Of a stretch of 64,000 bases of DNA, positions 1 through 10,796 are shown piece after piece. The notes below the pieces were generated by a model, which saw nothing but the letters and a program-made list of their open reading frames with translations, had not been told where the DNA came from and searched no databases. Both the position numbers and the translations under genes were made by a program. The stretch's first letter is position 1; each line of letters opens with the position of its first letter. This stretch comes from Nematopogon swammerdamellus (taxonomy: Eukaryota > Arthropoda > Insecta > Lepidoptera > Adelidae), in the NCBI GenBank assembly GCA_946902875.1, contig OX336345.1:6107395-6171394 (forward strand). Reading direction: 5' to 3'.

Positions 1-345
1 GAGCGGGCAGCCAGCGGGCGCATGCGTGTCGCGAGCCGCACACGCGAGCCCGCTCTAATGCTCCCTAAACCTCGTTAACTTTTTTTCTTTTGACTACTGT
101 ATTTTGAAGTTAGTAGGTAATCACGGCGACCACGAATGTTACGCCCGCGCCTCCGCAGCCACCGCCGCCCCCGTCACCCGTCCCGCTCCGCCCCCGCCTC
201 CAGCGCCGTACTTCCTACTGCACTGCGTCCTCGTGGAACGCTGCCTCGGCTTCCTCAGAACAAATAGCCCGCTCCCACGTAATCGAACCATAATTTCAAG
301 TCCGTTTGTCTTTGGGTAAAAAATGTACATTGTTTCGACTTCTTT
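1..345. other. CpG-rich non-coding stretch
   Basis: Two GC- and CpG-dense patches (about 1-60 and 120-290) in otherwise AT-rich DNA. Short frames open on both strands over 104-330, giving low-complexity Pro/Arg/Ala translations typical of GC-rich shadow frames; I see no splice sites or conserved protein. It could be a promoter or enhancer of a gene outside the window, but this is not shown. Confidence 0.4.
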
Positions 346-1010
346 ACTTTACTTACAGAGATTTCTTCCATTAAGAGCGCGGTACTACAGCGTCAAAATG
401 CCGCACCGCGCGGCACTGATTGAATAGCGAAGCGTTCGCTTGTTTTATAGTATTACACGAATATCCAAATCTGTCAAAAGAAGTAGCATTTTATCTTACA
501 TCATCTGCAATTAGTATAAACTCAAAATAATGTTTTAGAAAGCTGCAATTTCGAAACAAAGAGAGCATTTCGGAGTATTTAAGACCATTTAGAAGTACGT
601 TTGTTATTATTTTTTTCACATATTAATTGACATAAATAAAAATAAATATCTGTCACCAACTTTTAAATATGGTCAACTTTTAGACAGGATTTTTATATAT
701 ATATATTTTTGAAATTCGTTGAACGAAAAACCGAAACGAAAATGTGGCAAATTTTGCAAATTGTGCCTCACGCTGTAGTACCGCAGTCTTAAATCTTTGG
801 ATGTTTGAGAGTGATTAAAATAATTGAGTGTGAGAGTTGAAAAAAAAATTATTATAAGAAAACATATTAATAATAGAATACATATAAATTGCTAAATGTA
901 TGAAAGGTAATATAGAAATATATATATATTCATCTTTGTCCATCTATCCATGAACAAACATTTTTACCTCAAACTAAAGTTGATCAGTTTAATATGGAGC
1001 GAGCCTACAT
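346..1010. other. AT-rich intergenic DNA, nothing recognised
   Basis: AT-rich sequence with short T and TA runs (about 610-720 and 900-940). Snatches near 350 and 785 resemble the LINE 3' tails seen better at 9285 and 25215. No gene or complete element. Confidence 0.5.
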
Positions 1011-1011
1011 A

Positions 1012-1392
1012 TGTACTGCATATCGGCACTGCAGATCTTTCCTCTACCTACAGACCCGGTAAGCTCTAGAACTCTCTCCCCAAGGACAGCCTCGGCTCCT
1101 TCAAGAGGGGGAAGAATAGGCGCCTAGCAGGCCGTCATGGCACTTAACCCTTTTTGAGCACATGCCCGACCTGGTCCAGGTAAGTGCGTCTAGGGCGACC
1201 CTTCCCATTGCTTTTATCTAGCATTATAGACAATGCTAGTTGCTTAATAACAGTTGACTAACCAACCGCGCCACTGAGCTACCGAGGCTGACGAATTTTC
1301 TTATCCCTTAGTCGACTTTTACGACATGCGACGGGGAGAGATGCAGTGGGGCTATTCTTTTTAAGTACCGACCCCACACGGTACATAATATA
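1012..1392. repeat. Mosaic of LINE and SINE fragments
   Basis: Four fragments abut: a plus-strand LINE-C 3' piece (1020-1135; compare the minus-strand copy at 31405-31745); an antisense scrap of the RTE-like LINE seen at 12591-13133 (1136-1215, same leader TTTTTGAGCACATGCCCGA); the tRNA-like head of SINE-A on the minus strand (1245-1292, with the A-box CCACTGAGCTA in complement); and a minus-strand end of SINE-H (1300-1392, CTTAGTCGACTTTTACGACA). Each was identified by matching to better copies in this window. Confidence 0.65.
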
Positions 1393-1786
1393 TTATATAG
1401 ACGTGCGTTGGCCAGTCGCAATTATAGCTCGGTACTTTATTGTGAAAAATTTTGCTTCTATGTTACCTACTTTACTTTTATTCAAGAGAGAGTAGTGTTG
1501 TTGAAAATAAAATTGATTAAAAAGAAATGTTTTCCTTGTTTTCTTCCCTAAAACACATTGGCTGCTTGCATACTAGACGATAGCGTCGCGGCAGCGGTGA
1601 TATGACCGCGACGCGGCAGCAGGTTTCGAGCATATTGTCACGGTATTGCGTACATTTTTCCTGCCCTGCTGCCGTGACGTCACCGTCTAGATAGTGCATA
1701 AACAGTCGTTGGTTACATACATACAATGAAGTATGTAAACAATACTACAGTAAATAAATACCAATGTGATTTAAAATATGCTTACC
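1393..1786. other. Intergenic DNA with imperfect foldback
   Basis: No gene. About 1573-1692 folds back imperfectly: CTAGACGA at 1573 faces CGTCTAG ending at 1690, and GCGTCGCGG at 1583 faces CCGCGACGC near 1606. It may be a degraded inverted-repeat element. Confidence 0.4.
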
Positions 1787-2250
1787 GGTAGAGTGTTCAC
1801 TATGACCTCGGAGTCCCCGAGTCCGAAGCCCTGTCCCAACACCGCCAGCATCCGCTCGTCCTATTGCTCCAGCAGAGCTACCGGTGCCGCCGGCCCACAC
1901 CCGTTCCGTGGGCCTGCCGCCTGGCTCTACCGGCCAAGTTTTTTAAGTGAACTTTATTGTCCGTCCAATACTGAAAAAACAGATGAACATATTTGTAAAA
2001 TATTATATTAGTACGACCATTGTAATACGACTTATTAAGTTTGATGTTTGAAAGGAATTTGTGAATACATAAATATAACACACCTTGTGCTACTGTTGCC
2101 ATGTTATGGCGCAGCCCCCCGATGCTTTGAGGCGCTCCGTTAGGCCCATCCAGAGGCGCGAGCATCGCATTCTCTCCCGACAGCCGGCCCCGCGCCAACT
2201 GCGGATTTTGTTCCATGAACTCCGCCATCACATCATATCTCTTTGCACCG
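1787..2250 (-). pseudogene. Myb/SANT-like (zeste-like) DNA-binding protein pseudogene
   Basis: Two exon-like blocks on the minus strand. The 5' block (about 2085-2250) encodes a start like YDVMAEFMEQNPQLARGRL, typical of the N-terminus of the Myb/SANT-like family expanded in insects. It then changes frame to SRLWMGLTERLKASGGCAIT, the expected continuation containing the LW..L...L...GG helix pattern, followed by a stop. A donor-like GTGTGT follows at about 2083. An acceptor TTTTTTCAG at about 1971-1979 precedes the second block (1787-1970), which starts WTDNKVHLKNLAGRARRQ, shifts frame, has a stop, and ends with MLAVLGQGFGLGDSEV before a GTAAGC donor at 1786. The split frames and stops argue for a decayed gene or retained transposon gene. 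Members are often tied to domesticated or Harbinger-type transposons; that link is family knowledge only. The recognition is from pattern memory and needs a protein search. Confidence 0.55.
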
Positions 2251-2997
2251 CAGTTGGCCGGGAGCGGAGTGTGGATGAGGTGCCTGCACTTGGCTCATGT
2301 TGCGTTACTTACACTCAAGTACGGTACATTACATATAAATTAAATATTTATTGAAGAAAAATTGGTAAATTCTTCTTCTTTTTTTTTTTTAATAAACATG
2401 ACAGTTGATTGACTGACACTGGCACATGGTCTAGGTCGACATAGTCTATGCTAAGCACTCATTTGTATCAGTAAAAATGGTTAAAAGATAATAATTGATA
2501 TTTTTTTTGGCATAAATGTTCACGAATTTCCATAAATTATAAATACAACATATAAATAATTAGATAACATAAGATAATAATAAGTAATCGCAAGTAATCT
2601 AGACCGTCTTATCTATGGTAGGTCGACACTCACTTGAACGCCGGTACCGATACAAATGACGCTAAAAGTGAGAAGGAGTACGAGTAAACTCCCTCGCATA
2701 TTTCAAGCGAGAAATGCCGGTAGGGCCCCTGGTCCGGTCTCGCGCACCGGACGCGGCGCAGCTGGAGGTCGGCTATTTAGACTCATTACTGGCGCGGTGG
2801 CGGAACCGAACATATCTAATCATTAAAATCTTATACACAAAATTACTACATTATAGTATATCTAATTTGCTCCAGTGAGATCGCTTCTGATACACGGAGG
2901 AGCTTGCATCCCCTATTCCTTGACATCCAACCAAAGTCTGCAGGACTCGTCGCTGAAAAACTTAACATCCTTTTGTTATTGACATTGGTTATTTTTT
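2251..2997. other. AT-rich intergenic DNA, nothing recognised
   Basis: Includes a T-run near 2380 and a short GC-rich patch at about 2700-2800. No gene, tRNA or complete element is visible. Confidence 0.5.
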
Positions 2998-3402
2998 GTC
3001 AGCCTCGGTCAGTGGTGCGGTCGGTCGACTGTTGTTAAGCACCGCTGAGCGCGGTCAGTACTTGGATGGGTGACCGCTCGACCATTGGAGGCTAACCGTG
3101 GTTCGGATTCCACGTTAAACTGTAGGCCCCTTCCCTTCATACCTTACTAGGTGGTAGGGTTTATCCCGGCCGGGCTGGTACCACACCACCGCACTGAGTG
3201 AAACGTCGGTCGAAACGGCTATGTAAATAGTTCGCATTTTCCGTCCAGTTCAGTGTAGCCGACATGAAATAAAGGGCGCTTCCCTTCATTTCATGTTCAC
3301 ACGGCACCTAGTTCACCCGGTGTTATGGGCTGACATCACGGATGTTGTAGGTGATGTAGCCAACCGTGTCAGTTTACATAACAAAAAATTAAAAAAAAAA
3401 AT
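2998..3402 (+). mobile_element. SINE-A, near full length (tRNA/5S composite head)
   Basis: About 400 bp from GTCAGCCTCGGTCAGTGG to an A-rich tail. Order: tRNA-like A-box segment; a 5S rRNA-like segment at 3034-3077 (GTTAAGC...GGTCAGTACTTGGATGGG...TGACCGC); a T-arm/B-box-like GGTTCGGATTCC; the central domain shared with the other SINEs (TAGGTGGTAGGGTTTATCCC, CACCGCACTGA); then a tail with GGTGTTATGGGCTGACATCA before the A-rich end. Here the expected TAGCTCAGTGG A-box has lost a few bases. Internal Pol III promoters would drive transcription; mobilisation would need a partner LINE. Confidence 0.85.
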
Positions 3403-3429
3403 GGGCTTTCGAGTACTCATCGTTACTCA

Positions 3430-3745
3430 AAATCGTTCCTCTGTCGCACCACCGCCAGGGTGCGGAGTTGTCTACCGGTGAGTGTGTTTCCCGGTAATTT
3501 CAACTTGGGAGTCTTCAAACGTAGCGCTTCTATAGTTCGCAAATCTGCTGGTATATAGTGTCTCGCTGAGCGTGGTTCTGCGAGGTGAGATGGGTTTGGT
3601 TGTTTCGGTTACCTCTGGTCTCTCGGCACAGCCACCCATATATATTTCATTAAAATAATACATTTACCAGAGTTCTTGCAGCACAACACGGATTACTCTT
3701 CTTACCCCGATTCTCGGGATTCAGCGTGTGTGATATGTATGTATG
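3430..3745 (+). repeat. LINE-J 3' fragment followed by SINE-H 3' piece
   Basis: 3480-3655 matches the LINE 3' end at 14821-15010 (shared GGTCTCTCGGCACAGCCACC and CGCAAATCTGCTG). 3668-3745 matches the end of SINE-H at 35180-35260 (GCAGCACAACACGGATTACT, then TGTGTGATATGTATG). Confidence 0.6.
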
Positions 3746-3799
3746 TAATTCATATAACTTAAACATTTAACAATTATTTTAAAGTTGATGTTGTAGACC

Positions 3800-4070
3800 T
3801 ACCCGAAAGTAAGTAACTAAAAGCTGGGTTCAGGTAAACGATATCTTTCTCAGAGAAAGTAAGTAACTCACGCCGAAGCCGAAGGCCGAGCTGCATTCAG
3901 GTAAACGATACACTTTCTCGGAGAAAGTAAGTGGTTTAGGGCGAGGCCGAAGGCCGAGCTGCATTCAGGTAAACTATGCACTTTCTGGGAGGATGTAAGT
4001 CACTTAAGGCGAGGCCGAAGGCCGAACGTGCGAGGTGCGTTCAAATAAACGATGAACTTTCTCGAAGCAT
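3800..4070. repeat. Tandem array, about 70-75 bp unit (first locus)
   Basis: Three to four diverged units, each with GAAAGTAAGTAACT-like, GGCGAGGCCGAAGGCCGA and GCATTCAGGTAAAC segments in the same order. A related array lies 55 kb away at 58985-59215. The translation over 3976-4260 is incidental. Confidence 0.75.
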
Positions 4071-4500
4071 TGCACCACGAAGTTCCATGTCTTTACTTCA
4101 GTTTTGTTTCGCCCCGCATACTCATAAAACAATCTCAAAACGATTACAACGAACAAACAAGAAGTGCCCGCCCTCGTGTGTCGCGTGGCACGGCGTTACG
4201 AGGCGTCGCGTGGCGTGGAGTGGCGTGGCGCCGCTCTGCCTTCTGTTCCGTAATCTGTGATGCGCCGTGATTAACCCGCTCTACGCCGGTTCGCTTCTCG
4301 TGTTGTGAGCTGGCTGGCTGCCGGGGCCGAGCCGCCGCCGACGCGGCCTTGTCATTATAACTGTTCATTAATTAAACTGCAGTCGCGATACGCACACACA
4401 TACCACCCTCACACGCACACCCTCACGCACACACACGTCCAACGTACCGCGACCGCAAACTGAACTGGATTCTGACTTCTGACGGAGTTGGCTATAAAAG
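4071..4500. other. CpG-rich stretch with CA microsatellite
   Basis: GC-rich, with a degenerate GCGTGGCGTGGAGTGGCGTG repeat near 4205 and a CA/CCCTCA microsatellite at about 4389-4436. Frames here on both strands are low-complexity shadows. No gene is supported. Confidence 0.45.
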
Positions 4501-5640
4501 AATGAGCTTAGCTATTATTTAATTAAAAAAATAGAATGATGGACATAGGCAATGTTGGTACAGATTATTTCTATATTTTCTATCGCTTCTCTACATCTTA
4601 CAAACGGAAGAGTCTGTCTGTTGGTCTGTCTGATTGAGATAAGCTCCGGAACCACTGAGCCGATTTTGATGTGATTTTCACCAAAGTTTAGCATTTTTTT
4701 TTTGGCAGACTTTAGGCTATACCTATATCATCACGAACTGATACCGCAGGACTGAGCAAAGAACAAAAATACGAGACAAATCGCCAAAATACTTACTCGC
4801 GCGATCTAATATTGAATAACTACGCTGGGTCTTAGTGATACAGAACAATCTACGCAAAGTGCACACGAATTGCACCCGAGCGGAGCCGGATACTAAAACT
4901 AGTTAGATATATGTACCCACTAAAACATATAATATAAAAATATGCCAAGTCTCGCACGCAACCTTTCCGCCGTAAAAAGTTTCAAGATCCCATGCAGAGC
5001 CAAGTCTTTTCATATCATTGAAACCCGAATTCAACAATGTTGGCATAAATTATATTTTCTACTTAATAATAATTAATATTTAGTTACTCCTCTTATATTT
5101 AACATCTTCTTTCTATAAAAAAACTCCTTGAGTACCCTGAGTTGCTTCGAGAAAAGGATGGTACGGCCGTGTTTTCTCGACTTGGCGGGGGCACTGCCGT
5201 GCCCCCAGATTAAAAATCGATTAACGCAAAATATATCAACCACTCTTGTGAGAAAATCCTGTGAATTTTTTTCAAGAACAGCATAAGAAGGCTTGTTATT
5301 TTCCAAAGCAGATTGTGTTATTTAATTTCTTAGGTAATAGCTAATGTAAATTTGAATTTGTCATACCTACTAAGTATGTCAATATGACCAACTAAAAATT
5401 AAAAAGGCAATCAATCAATCAAAAGGCATCAATTAAATTGGCAATATTATTCAAATAATATGATTTAATAAGTTAACAATAAAAAAACAAATTAAATCAT
5501 AATAAATAATAGAAAGAAGATAATGATAAATGAGCGAACAATAATACAAAAATATTGATTTAGGGTTTCGTACAAAAATGATAAAAAAATTACCCTTATG
5601 AAAGCATCGGTGACGGGACCCTTGAGACGTGAACATGGTT
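4501..5640. other. AT-rich intergenic DNA with one dispersed repeat
   Basis: 4590-4900 resembles a common moth dispersed repeat (GAGCCGATTTTGATG, similar to text at 55330). The rest is AT-rich; the frames at 5073-5306 and 5451-5636 have no recognisable domain and translate as AT-biased noise. Confidence 0.45.
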
Positions 5641-5644
5641 CACC

Positions 5645-5940
5645 TTGACCAGTTTTTAATGTAATCCTATAAGGATGGGTGCATTAGAGGGGCCAAAGAC
5701 ATGCTCCGTCCAGCCAAGATCACCTCCGAGAAGGTAGGTGCCATACCGGAGACTTCCCTTTGTAGATATTGCTGTTTATGCCTACTGCACTAAAGGAGAA
5801 CACAGCCGAGGCTGCTATGCGGCCATCTTACATCCAGTACGTTGTTGGTACAAACCCAATCGGTTGAAATTTGAGCCTACAACCAAGGAAGGGGCAACGG
5901 AAGGGACCTGCAGTTTTTCACCGGTCCGAACGGTGAAGCA
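5645..5940 (-). mobile_element. SINE-D copy
   Basis: Minus-strand match to the SINE type at 26928-27150 and 28425-28720. Shared blocks read on plus: GGCCAAAGACATGCTCCG, CACCTCCGAGAAGGTAGG, CATACCGGAGACTTCCCTTT and CATCTTACATCCAGTACG. The head end runs into the tandem array at 5942. Confidence 0.7.
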
Positions 5941-6430
5941 GCACTGCCCACCTCCTGACTCCATCATCAGACCCTCGTCACCAAGTGTATTGGTGGAAGT
6001 ATGGAGCACTCGTGCAAACCAATCAAATGAGTCTAAACTCGAGGGGTTACTAGTAACGGTTGAAGAGTTCCACTGCCCACCTCCTAACTCCATCATCAGA
6101 CCCTCGTCACCAAGTGTATTGGTGGAAGTATGGAGCACTCGTCCAAACCAACCAAATGAGTCCAAACCAACCAAATGAGTCCAAACTCGAGGGGTTACTA
6201 GTAACGGTTGAAGAGTTCCACTGCCCACCTCCTAACTCCATCATCAGACCCTCGTCACCAAGTGTATTGGTGGAAGTATGGAGCACTCGTCCAAACCAAT
6301 CAAATGAGTCTAAACTCGAGGGGTTACTAGTAACGGTTGAAGAGTTCCACTGCCCACCTCCTAACTCCATCATCAGACCCTCGTCACCAAGTGTATTAGT
6401 AGAAGTATGGGACACTCGTCCAAATGCACG
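5941..6430. repeat. Tandem array, 129-bp unit
   Basis: The landmark CACTGCCCACCTCCT recurs at 5942, 6071, 6219 and 6348, giving spacings of 129, 148 and 129 bp. The 148-bp unit contains an extra about 19-bp internal duplication (two copies of ACCAAATGAGTCCAA). Because 129 is a multiple of three, both strands show long repetitive frames (5738-6178, 5815-6228, 6060-6437, 6107-6490); these are by-products, not genes. A single diverged relative lies on the other strand near 29990-30125. Confidence 0.85.
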
Positions 6431-6763
6431 TATGTAATGTATGCAATGTATGCACGCGTACAATTTTGACTTTGAGATCAAAAATGTCAATCCAAAGCGG
6501 CGCCTACCACCCGCCGCTAAATATTATGTGCAACCTAAATGATGCAACCTACTAAATGCAACCTTCGCTCTTATGTGTTCTGTCCGGTACAGTAGCGGCG
6601 AAGGCTTCCTGCCCTACCTCACCTGCAGCGACAATGTACGAATAATGGAACCTAACAAAGTGAAACGTTTCCCTCGGTGCATGCAACGAATGTTTTCTGA
6701 CACGCAGTCCGTTATTATTTAATTAGAGCTTCTACATTGCAAGCGCACACTACATAATATGAG
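6431..6763. other. Intergenic DNA, nothing recognised
   Basis: Mixed-composition DNA with a short ATGTATGCAATGTATGCA microsatellite near 6430-6455. No feature supported. Confidence 0.45.
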
Positions 6764-6957
6764 ACCAGTACCCTAACAACGAGATTTAACCTACTACGCT
6801 ACGCCGTGTTCTCCACATCATTTTGTATGGAGAAACGAAGTTCGCAAATCTATCACTAGAGGCGCTGCTCCGTTTCTCCATACAAATGATGCGGAGAACA
6901 CGGCGGCGTAGCGTAGTACGCGGTGTAGGTTAAATCTCGTGATTAGAGTACTGTTCC
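6764..6957. mobile_element. Foldback (MITE-like) inverted repeat
   Basis: Long imperfect inverted repeat. The left arm runs through CGAGATTTAACCTACTACGC and CCGTGTTCTCC; the right arm returns as GGAGAACACGG and GGTTAAATCTCG. The similarity continues outward as CAGTACCCTAA facing TTAGAGTACTG. Arms are about 75-80 bp and the centre is about 30 bp. No clear target-site duplication. Non-autonomous, no coding capacity. Confidence 0.65.
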
Positions 6958-7042
6958 ATTGTAGGTTTTGTTTTGACGTGAATTCGATGAACGTGTTACG
7001 CTTCGCAACAAGGGGGGTATTCCAGAAAGTTGGCGACATAAA

Positions 7043-7417
7043 GTGTGTACTTTCGACGGCTTCGTGCTACCAAACTATGCAACCTACAAACGTGAACGCT
7101 TTCAGACCTTAAAGACCCATCCGGCGACTACACAAAACCGTGCACTCGACCTCACCCCCACCATCGATGACGTCACCACCATCTCCCCAAGCAAATGTGC
7201 TCTCGAGCTTAGTATAACTTGCAATGGCGTCAAAAGTACCCGATTTTCACCAAATAAACTCTCACGGACAGATTCAGGCTTAACATATATTTTGGCACAA
7301 AAATATAATAATTTTTCGAACACGAAAGCACACGGGGAACGTTCATCGAACTCACGAAACCAAACCAACCCGGCGTTAGTAGCTCGCCTACTATCTAGCG
7401 AGATTTTTTTTATCTAA
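7043..7417 (+). other. Open frame of unknown status (124 codons)
   Basis: A 124-codon frame opens here and an 88-codon frame lies opposite at 7102-7368. I recognise no domain, signal peptide or repeat in either, and no splice sites or neighbours support a gene. More likely chance or an unrecognised repeat. Confidence 0.15.
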
Positions 7418-7425
7418 ACCAACAT

Positions 7426-7510
7426 GGGTGACTGTGCCGAGAGACCAATGGTGGAGTCGACAGAGCTAAAATCACCTATCCTCGCGAAACCATGCTCGGC
7501 ACGACAAGAC
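7426..7510 (-). repeat. LINE-J 3' end, antisense fragment
   Basis: On plus: CATGGGTGACTGTGCCGAGA, then GTCGACAGAGC and CTCGCGAAACCATGCTC, the reverse complement of the 3' end of the LINE at 14920-15005. Confidence 0.6.
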
Positions 7511-8600
7511 GTACAACTCGAATTTAATATTATAACTTACTATAAACACCTGTGTTTAATTATTAATCTTATAAATTCCAACTAGTAACAACTGCCTACA
7601 TCACTCAATAAGCAAAGTAAATAATAAAACTAATCAATAATTACACCGGTGTGCGCGCACGCCTCCGCCCCGCCCCCATCCCGCCGCCGCCATCGCCCGG
7701 TTTCTCGGTCGGAAGCGCACTTTAGATTTTAATTACTAAACAAAACACGACCAATGAATGTTCATACAGAGAACGCAGGTAGGTACACATCACACGACGA
7801 GAGAAGTCGGATAGCATTCTCGCATTCGAATATGGAATGCGAAGCAAACTCACTCGTCCTGTGGAAGTGCACGCGCTCTAGCGACAGAGCAATCTGAACT
7901 TGGATCTCAATCAGTTACTAGCGGATCTCGAGTAACAAATGCCCGACCCCGCGTCACATCACAACAGACGGACGGACGGACGGACAGGCTCAGATGTGAC
8001 TCGCCTTGCTCGAAAGCTATTTACTTTCGTGTAGGTATGAAAATTGCTGTTGCACGTGTCTGCGCCGCCGTCCAATATACGAGTAACCTAAACTAGTAGC
8101 TTTTGCCCGTTCCGCGTGACTTTTTGCTCACAGTTCAGGCTGCCGATGATGTAGCGTTATGATTTGTAGCCTAAAGTTTAAGTTATTTATAAGCGCGTGT
8201 TTCTTTAAAATAAATAAGTAAATATATAAATAACTTTTATCATAACTCATGCTGCAGCTTGTTATAACGGCTAGGTGCATCTTCCTCCCCGCCGCCGTCG
8301 CCTCGCTCAACTACATACTCTCGTCTGTGTGTGTAGGCGGGTAAGGAAGACTTTCCCACGGCGAACGGAGCGCCGAGCGCGGCGGCGGCGGTGACGACGC
8401 GTCACGACTGCACGTCACCGCTTCGGTGCGGCCGCATCGCGACCGTTGCAGCCACTGACCACCGAGTCTAGGGATGCAACGTAGCGCCTTTTGCAATATT
8501 GAAATAGTGAGCCAAAAATTTAGGGCGTGCTGAATGAGTAGGAGAGGCGGGGGGGGGGGGGGGGGGGGGGAGCAACCCGAGCGAGCTCTATTCAAAATTC
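7511..8600. other. Intergenic DNA with CpG patches and G-run
   Basis: CpG-rich patches at about 7650-7700 and 8290-8460, a GGAC microsatellite at about 7965-7985, and an uninterrupted run of about 20 G at 8550-8570. Frames at 8128-8310 and 8311-8595 are low-complexity. No gene supported. Confidence 0.45.
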
Positions 8601-9478
8601 CAAATTCAAAATAAAAAAATATTTATTTTTTAGAAGCTTAAAGTAACAAAAACAAAAGGTTTAGAAAAGAAAGGGGAGAAGAGTAGACGCTGAAAACAAA
8701 ACGACATTTATCAGATGTCCCGCCTGCACCGCTGGGCTTTTGCCCGTGTCGATGCACTTAGTTTTAACGAAAACAAGATTAAAACACACACAATTAATGT
8801 CCCAAATATGGTTACGTTGCGTTTTATGCGCATTATTATTAGGCGTACTTAGACGGGAGGCTCGCCGATGTGTGGTCTCTATGCTCTGTGTTCGGTGCGG
8901 CCGGGCGGCGACGACCGTGTCGTCCCCACGCCGCCGCCCCTCCGCCGCCGCGGTCGCTCTATAATTAAGAAATAAGTTAAGATAGGGAGTTTTTACTCGT
9001 GCTGTGGTTCAATACGCGATCTCGTGCGCTCCGCGCAATTAGCCGGCGCACAAATTGTATGTTTGCTCTGCGCCTGCGCCGATTAGCGATCGACTATTGG
9101 TTTTTTTATGGCAGTCGTGTTATTACCGGAGTCAATCAATTAGGCGCACGGATTTTCGTTTCACCGGAGATCGATCTTCAACGAGGCGACTCTACTATGA
9201 ACCGAACTGCGTGCGTGGGTGTTACCCTTCGGCCTGGCCCGCGCTAACTACGCATGCGTGTTGCAAAATTTTACTTTCTTCTTTCATAATAGAATAGAAT
9301 AGAAACTCTTTATAGCAAAAACAGTACACGACAAGAAACAAGAAATACACGAGTACGCAAAGGCGGTCTTATCACTGCAAGTGATTTCTTCCAGTCAACC
9401 TTTGGGAGATGAAGAACAAAATACAGAGAAAGAAGTATGGGTAGTGCAAGCGAAAGGGAGGAGGAATACGTGTTCTAT
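8601..9478. other. CpG-containing non-coding DNA plus LINE tail
   Basis: 8860-8960 is CpG-dense. 8990-9260 is unusually complex, non-repetitive sequence with no plausible protein; it could be a conserved non-coding element, but this is only a guess. 9285-9430 resembles the LINE 3' tails at 25212 and 58120 (AGTGATTTCTTCCAGTCAAC, AGAATAGAATAGAAA). Confidence 0.4.
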
Positions 9479-9479
9479 A

Positions 9480-9928
9480 CAGGGTGTTAAAACGGCGAGT
9501 ACATTAATTTCGCCAGCGCAATCCACATGTTTTTCCTAGGCAAAAAAGCAAATGAAGTTTTTCTCTAAAGTGTCTACTTTTCGAAATATGAATTTTTGAA
9601 ATGTATGTTTTCGTCTAGTGTAATTAAACGCGTTGTTGCCGCTTCGCACCCTCCGCCTGCCGACCTCCAGTCCTCCACTCACAAAGCTAACCCCCGCCCC
9701 TCCCCCCAACACCTCCGTCCGAGGCGCTCACGTCTCACCCACTCTCCCCCCTCCGCGCCGCCCTGTTGTCATTATATTATTTTTACACTAAAATAATCAA
9801 TTAATTTGTATGAAAACTGTAACTTTTTTTGAAAGGGAATTCAGAAAAAAAGTTATTTAACTTTTTTGTTACTCTTGATCGCAATAATCATTTCCTAAAT
9901 TTAATGTGCTCGCCGTTTTAACACGCTG
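9480..9928. mobile_element. Tc1/mariner-like MITE with TA duplication
   Basis: Terminal inverted repeats of about 30 bp: the left end begins CAGGGTGTTAAAACGGCGAG and the right end is CTCGCCGTTTTAACACGCTG, differing at only a few positions. Both ends abut the dinucleotide TA (9478-9479 and 9929-9930), the Tc1/mariner target preference. The 449-bp interior encodes no transposase; the 66-codon frame at 9596-9796 is low-complexity. Confidence 0.8.
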
Positions 9929-10026
9929 TATTTATGAATATACCTACATATTTTAACATACAAAAAGCATAAACATTCATACACATGTATAGAACATAGA
10001 TGTTACATACAAACAATATACTATAC

Positions 10027-10195
10027 CAGTGGCGCCCAAATGGTCGATCGCAAGAAATCTTTAGGTCGATCGCTGAAAATATGTAGAGCAAGAAGTGACT
10101 TGTAGAGACATCAAAGAATTCGTAGTTTTTATGTAATTTTCCGGGTGGTGCCTTCCGCAAGGACCGCAATGATAACCAAATACAAAGGATATAAT
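10027..10195. mobile_element. hAT-like element, one end only
   Basis: Starts CAGTGGCGCCCAAATGGTCG and runs parallel to the complete element at 34442-34745 (shared GGTCGATCGCTGAAAATAT, AGCAAGAAGTGACT, ACATCAAAGAATTC). The matching right terminus is missing, so it is truncated. Confidence 0.65.
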
Positions 10196-10796
10196 GAACA
10201 TAGCTTTCAAGGATGTGAATTTAATTTGAGAAAGATTGGTTCATTTAATTGTTTGTTTTGTTAGAGACAACACACAACACTTATTATACCGATTTTGTAT
10301 GGAGAATGTTAACTTCCGTCTCGTCTTAAACATGTTTACTAGCCGACCTGGCTTTGGGGTAATGATTTATAAAATAAATAAATAAATGTTAGTGAAACAT
10401 ATAAATGATAATAAAATAAAATAATATCAGACGCCTCTAGCCGGCGTGGCGGGGCGCGCGCATGCGCGGCGGGTGCGGACCGGCACGTCCGTACATTTCT
10501 TCACTTCTTCTATTTCACTCGCTATAGCGATCTCTCGGCGCTAGGAATAGGGTTGCCAAAGATGCGCACACTTTCGTGCCGCCGCCGCGCCGCCGCTGCC
10601 GCACCGCGGGCGCCGGTCGTAAAAGCGCTGCAGCGGCGCGCGGCGCAACGAGAGTTGTGAAAGCACTTAAACATGTCGAAAACTACGCCAGTAGAACACC
10701 AAATACACTTCTTTGTCTCAAAATTGTATGCCGCTCGTTGTCACTCCATACGCTTCACGCATGCGTGATGATGTCGACCCACAACACCCTGGGAAA
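10196..10796. other. Intergenic DNA with CpG-rich patch
   Basis: 10440-10640 is CpG-dense. The frame 10576-10800 is Arg/Ala/Pro-rich at first and then unrecognisable. No gene supported. Confidence 0.4.

Noticed and set aside
3034..3077. A 5S rRNA gene
   Set aside because: Only the internal-promoter part is present and always in SINE context; the 5' half of 5S rRNA and a terminator are lacking.
5738..6490. Four overlapping frames of 125-146 codons with repeated peptide text
   Set aside because: They are translations of a 129-bp tandem repeat on both strands; unit length divisible by three explains the openness.
7043..7417. A 124-codon frame as a gene
   Set aside because: No recognisable domain; kept only as an unknown frame with low confidence.
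8550..8570. G-quadruplex at the 20-G run
   Set aside because: A pure G homopolymer is as likely an unstable microsatellite; nothing else points to function.
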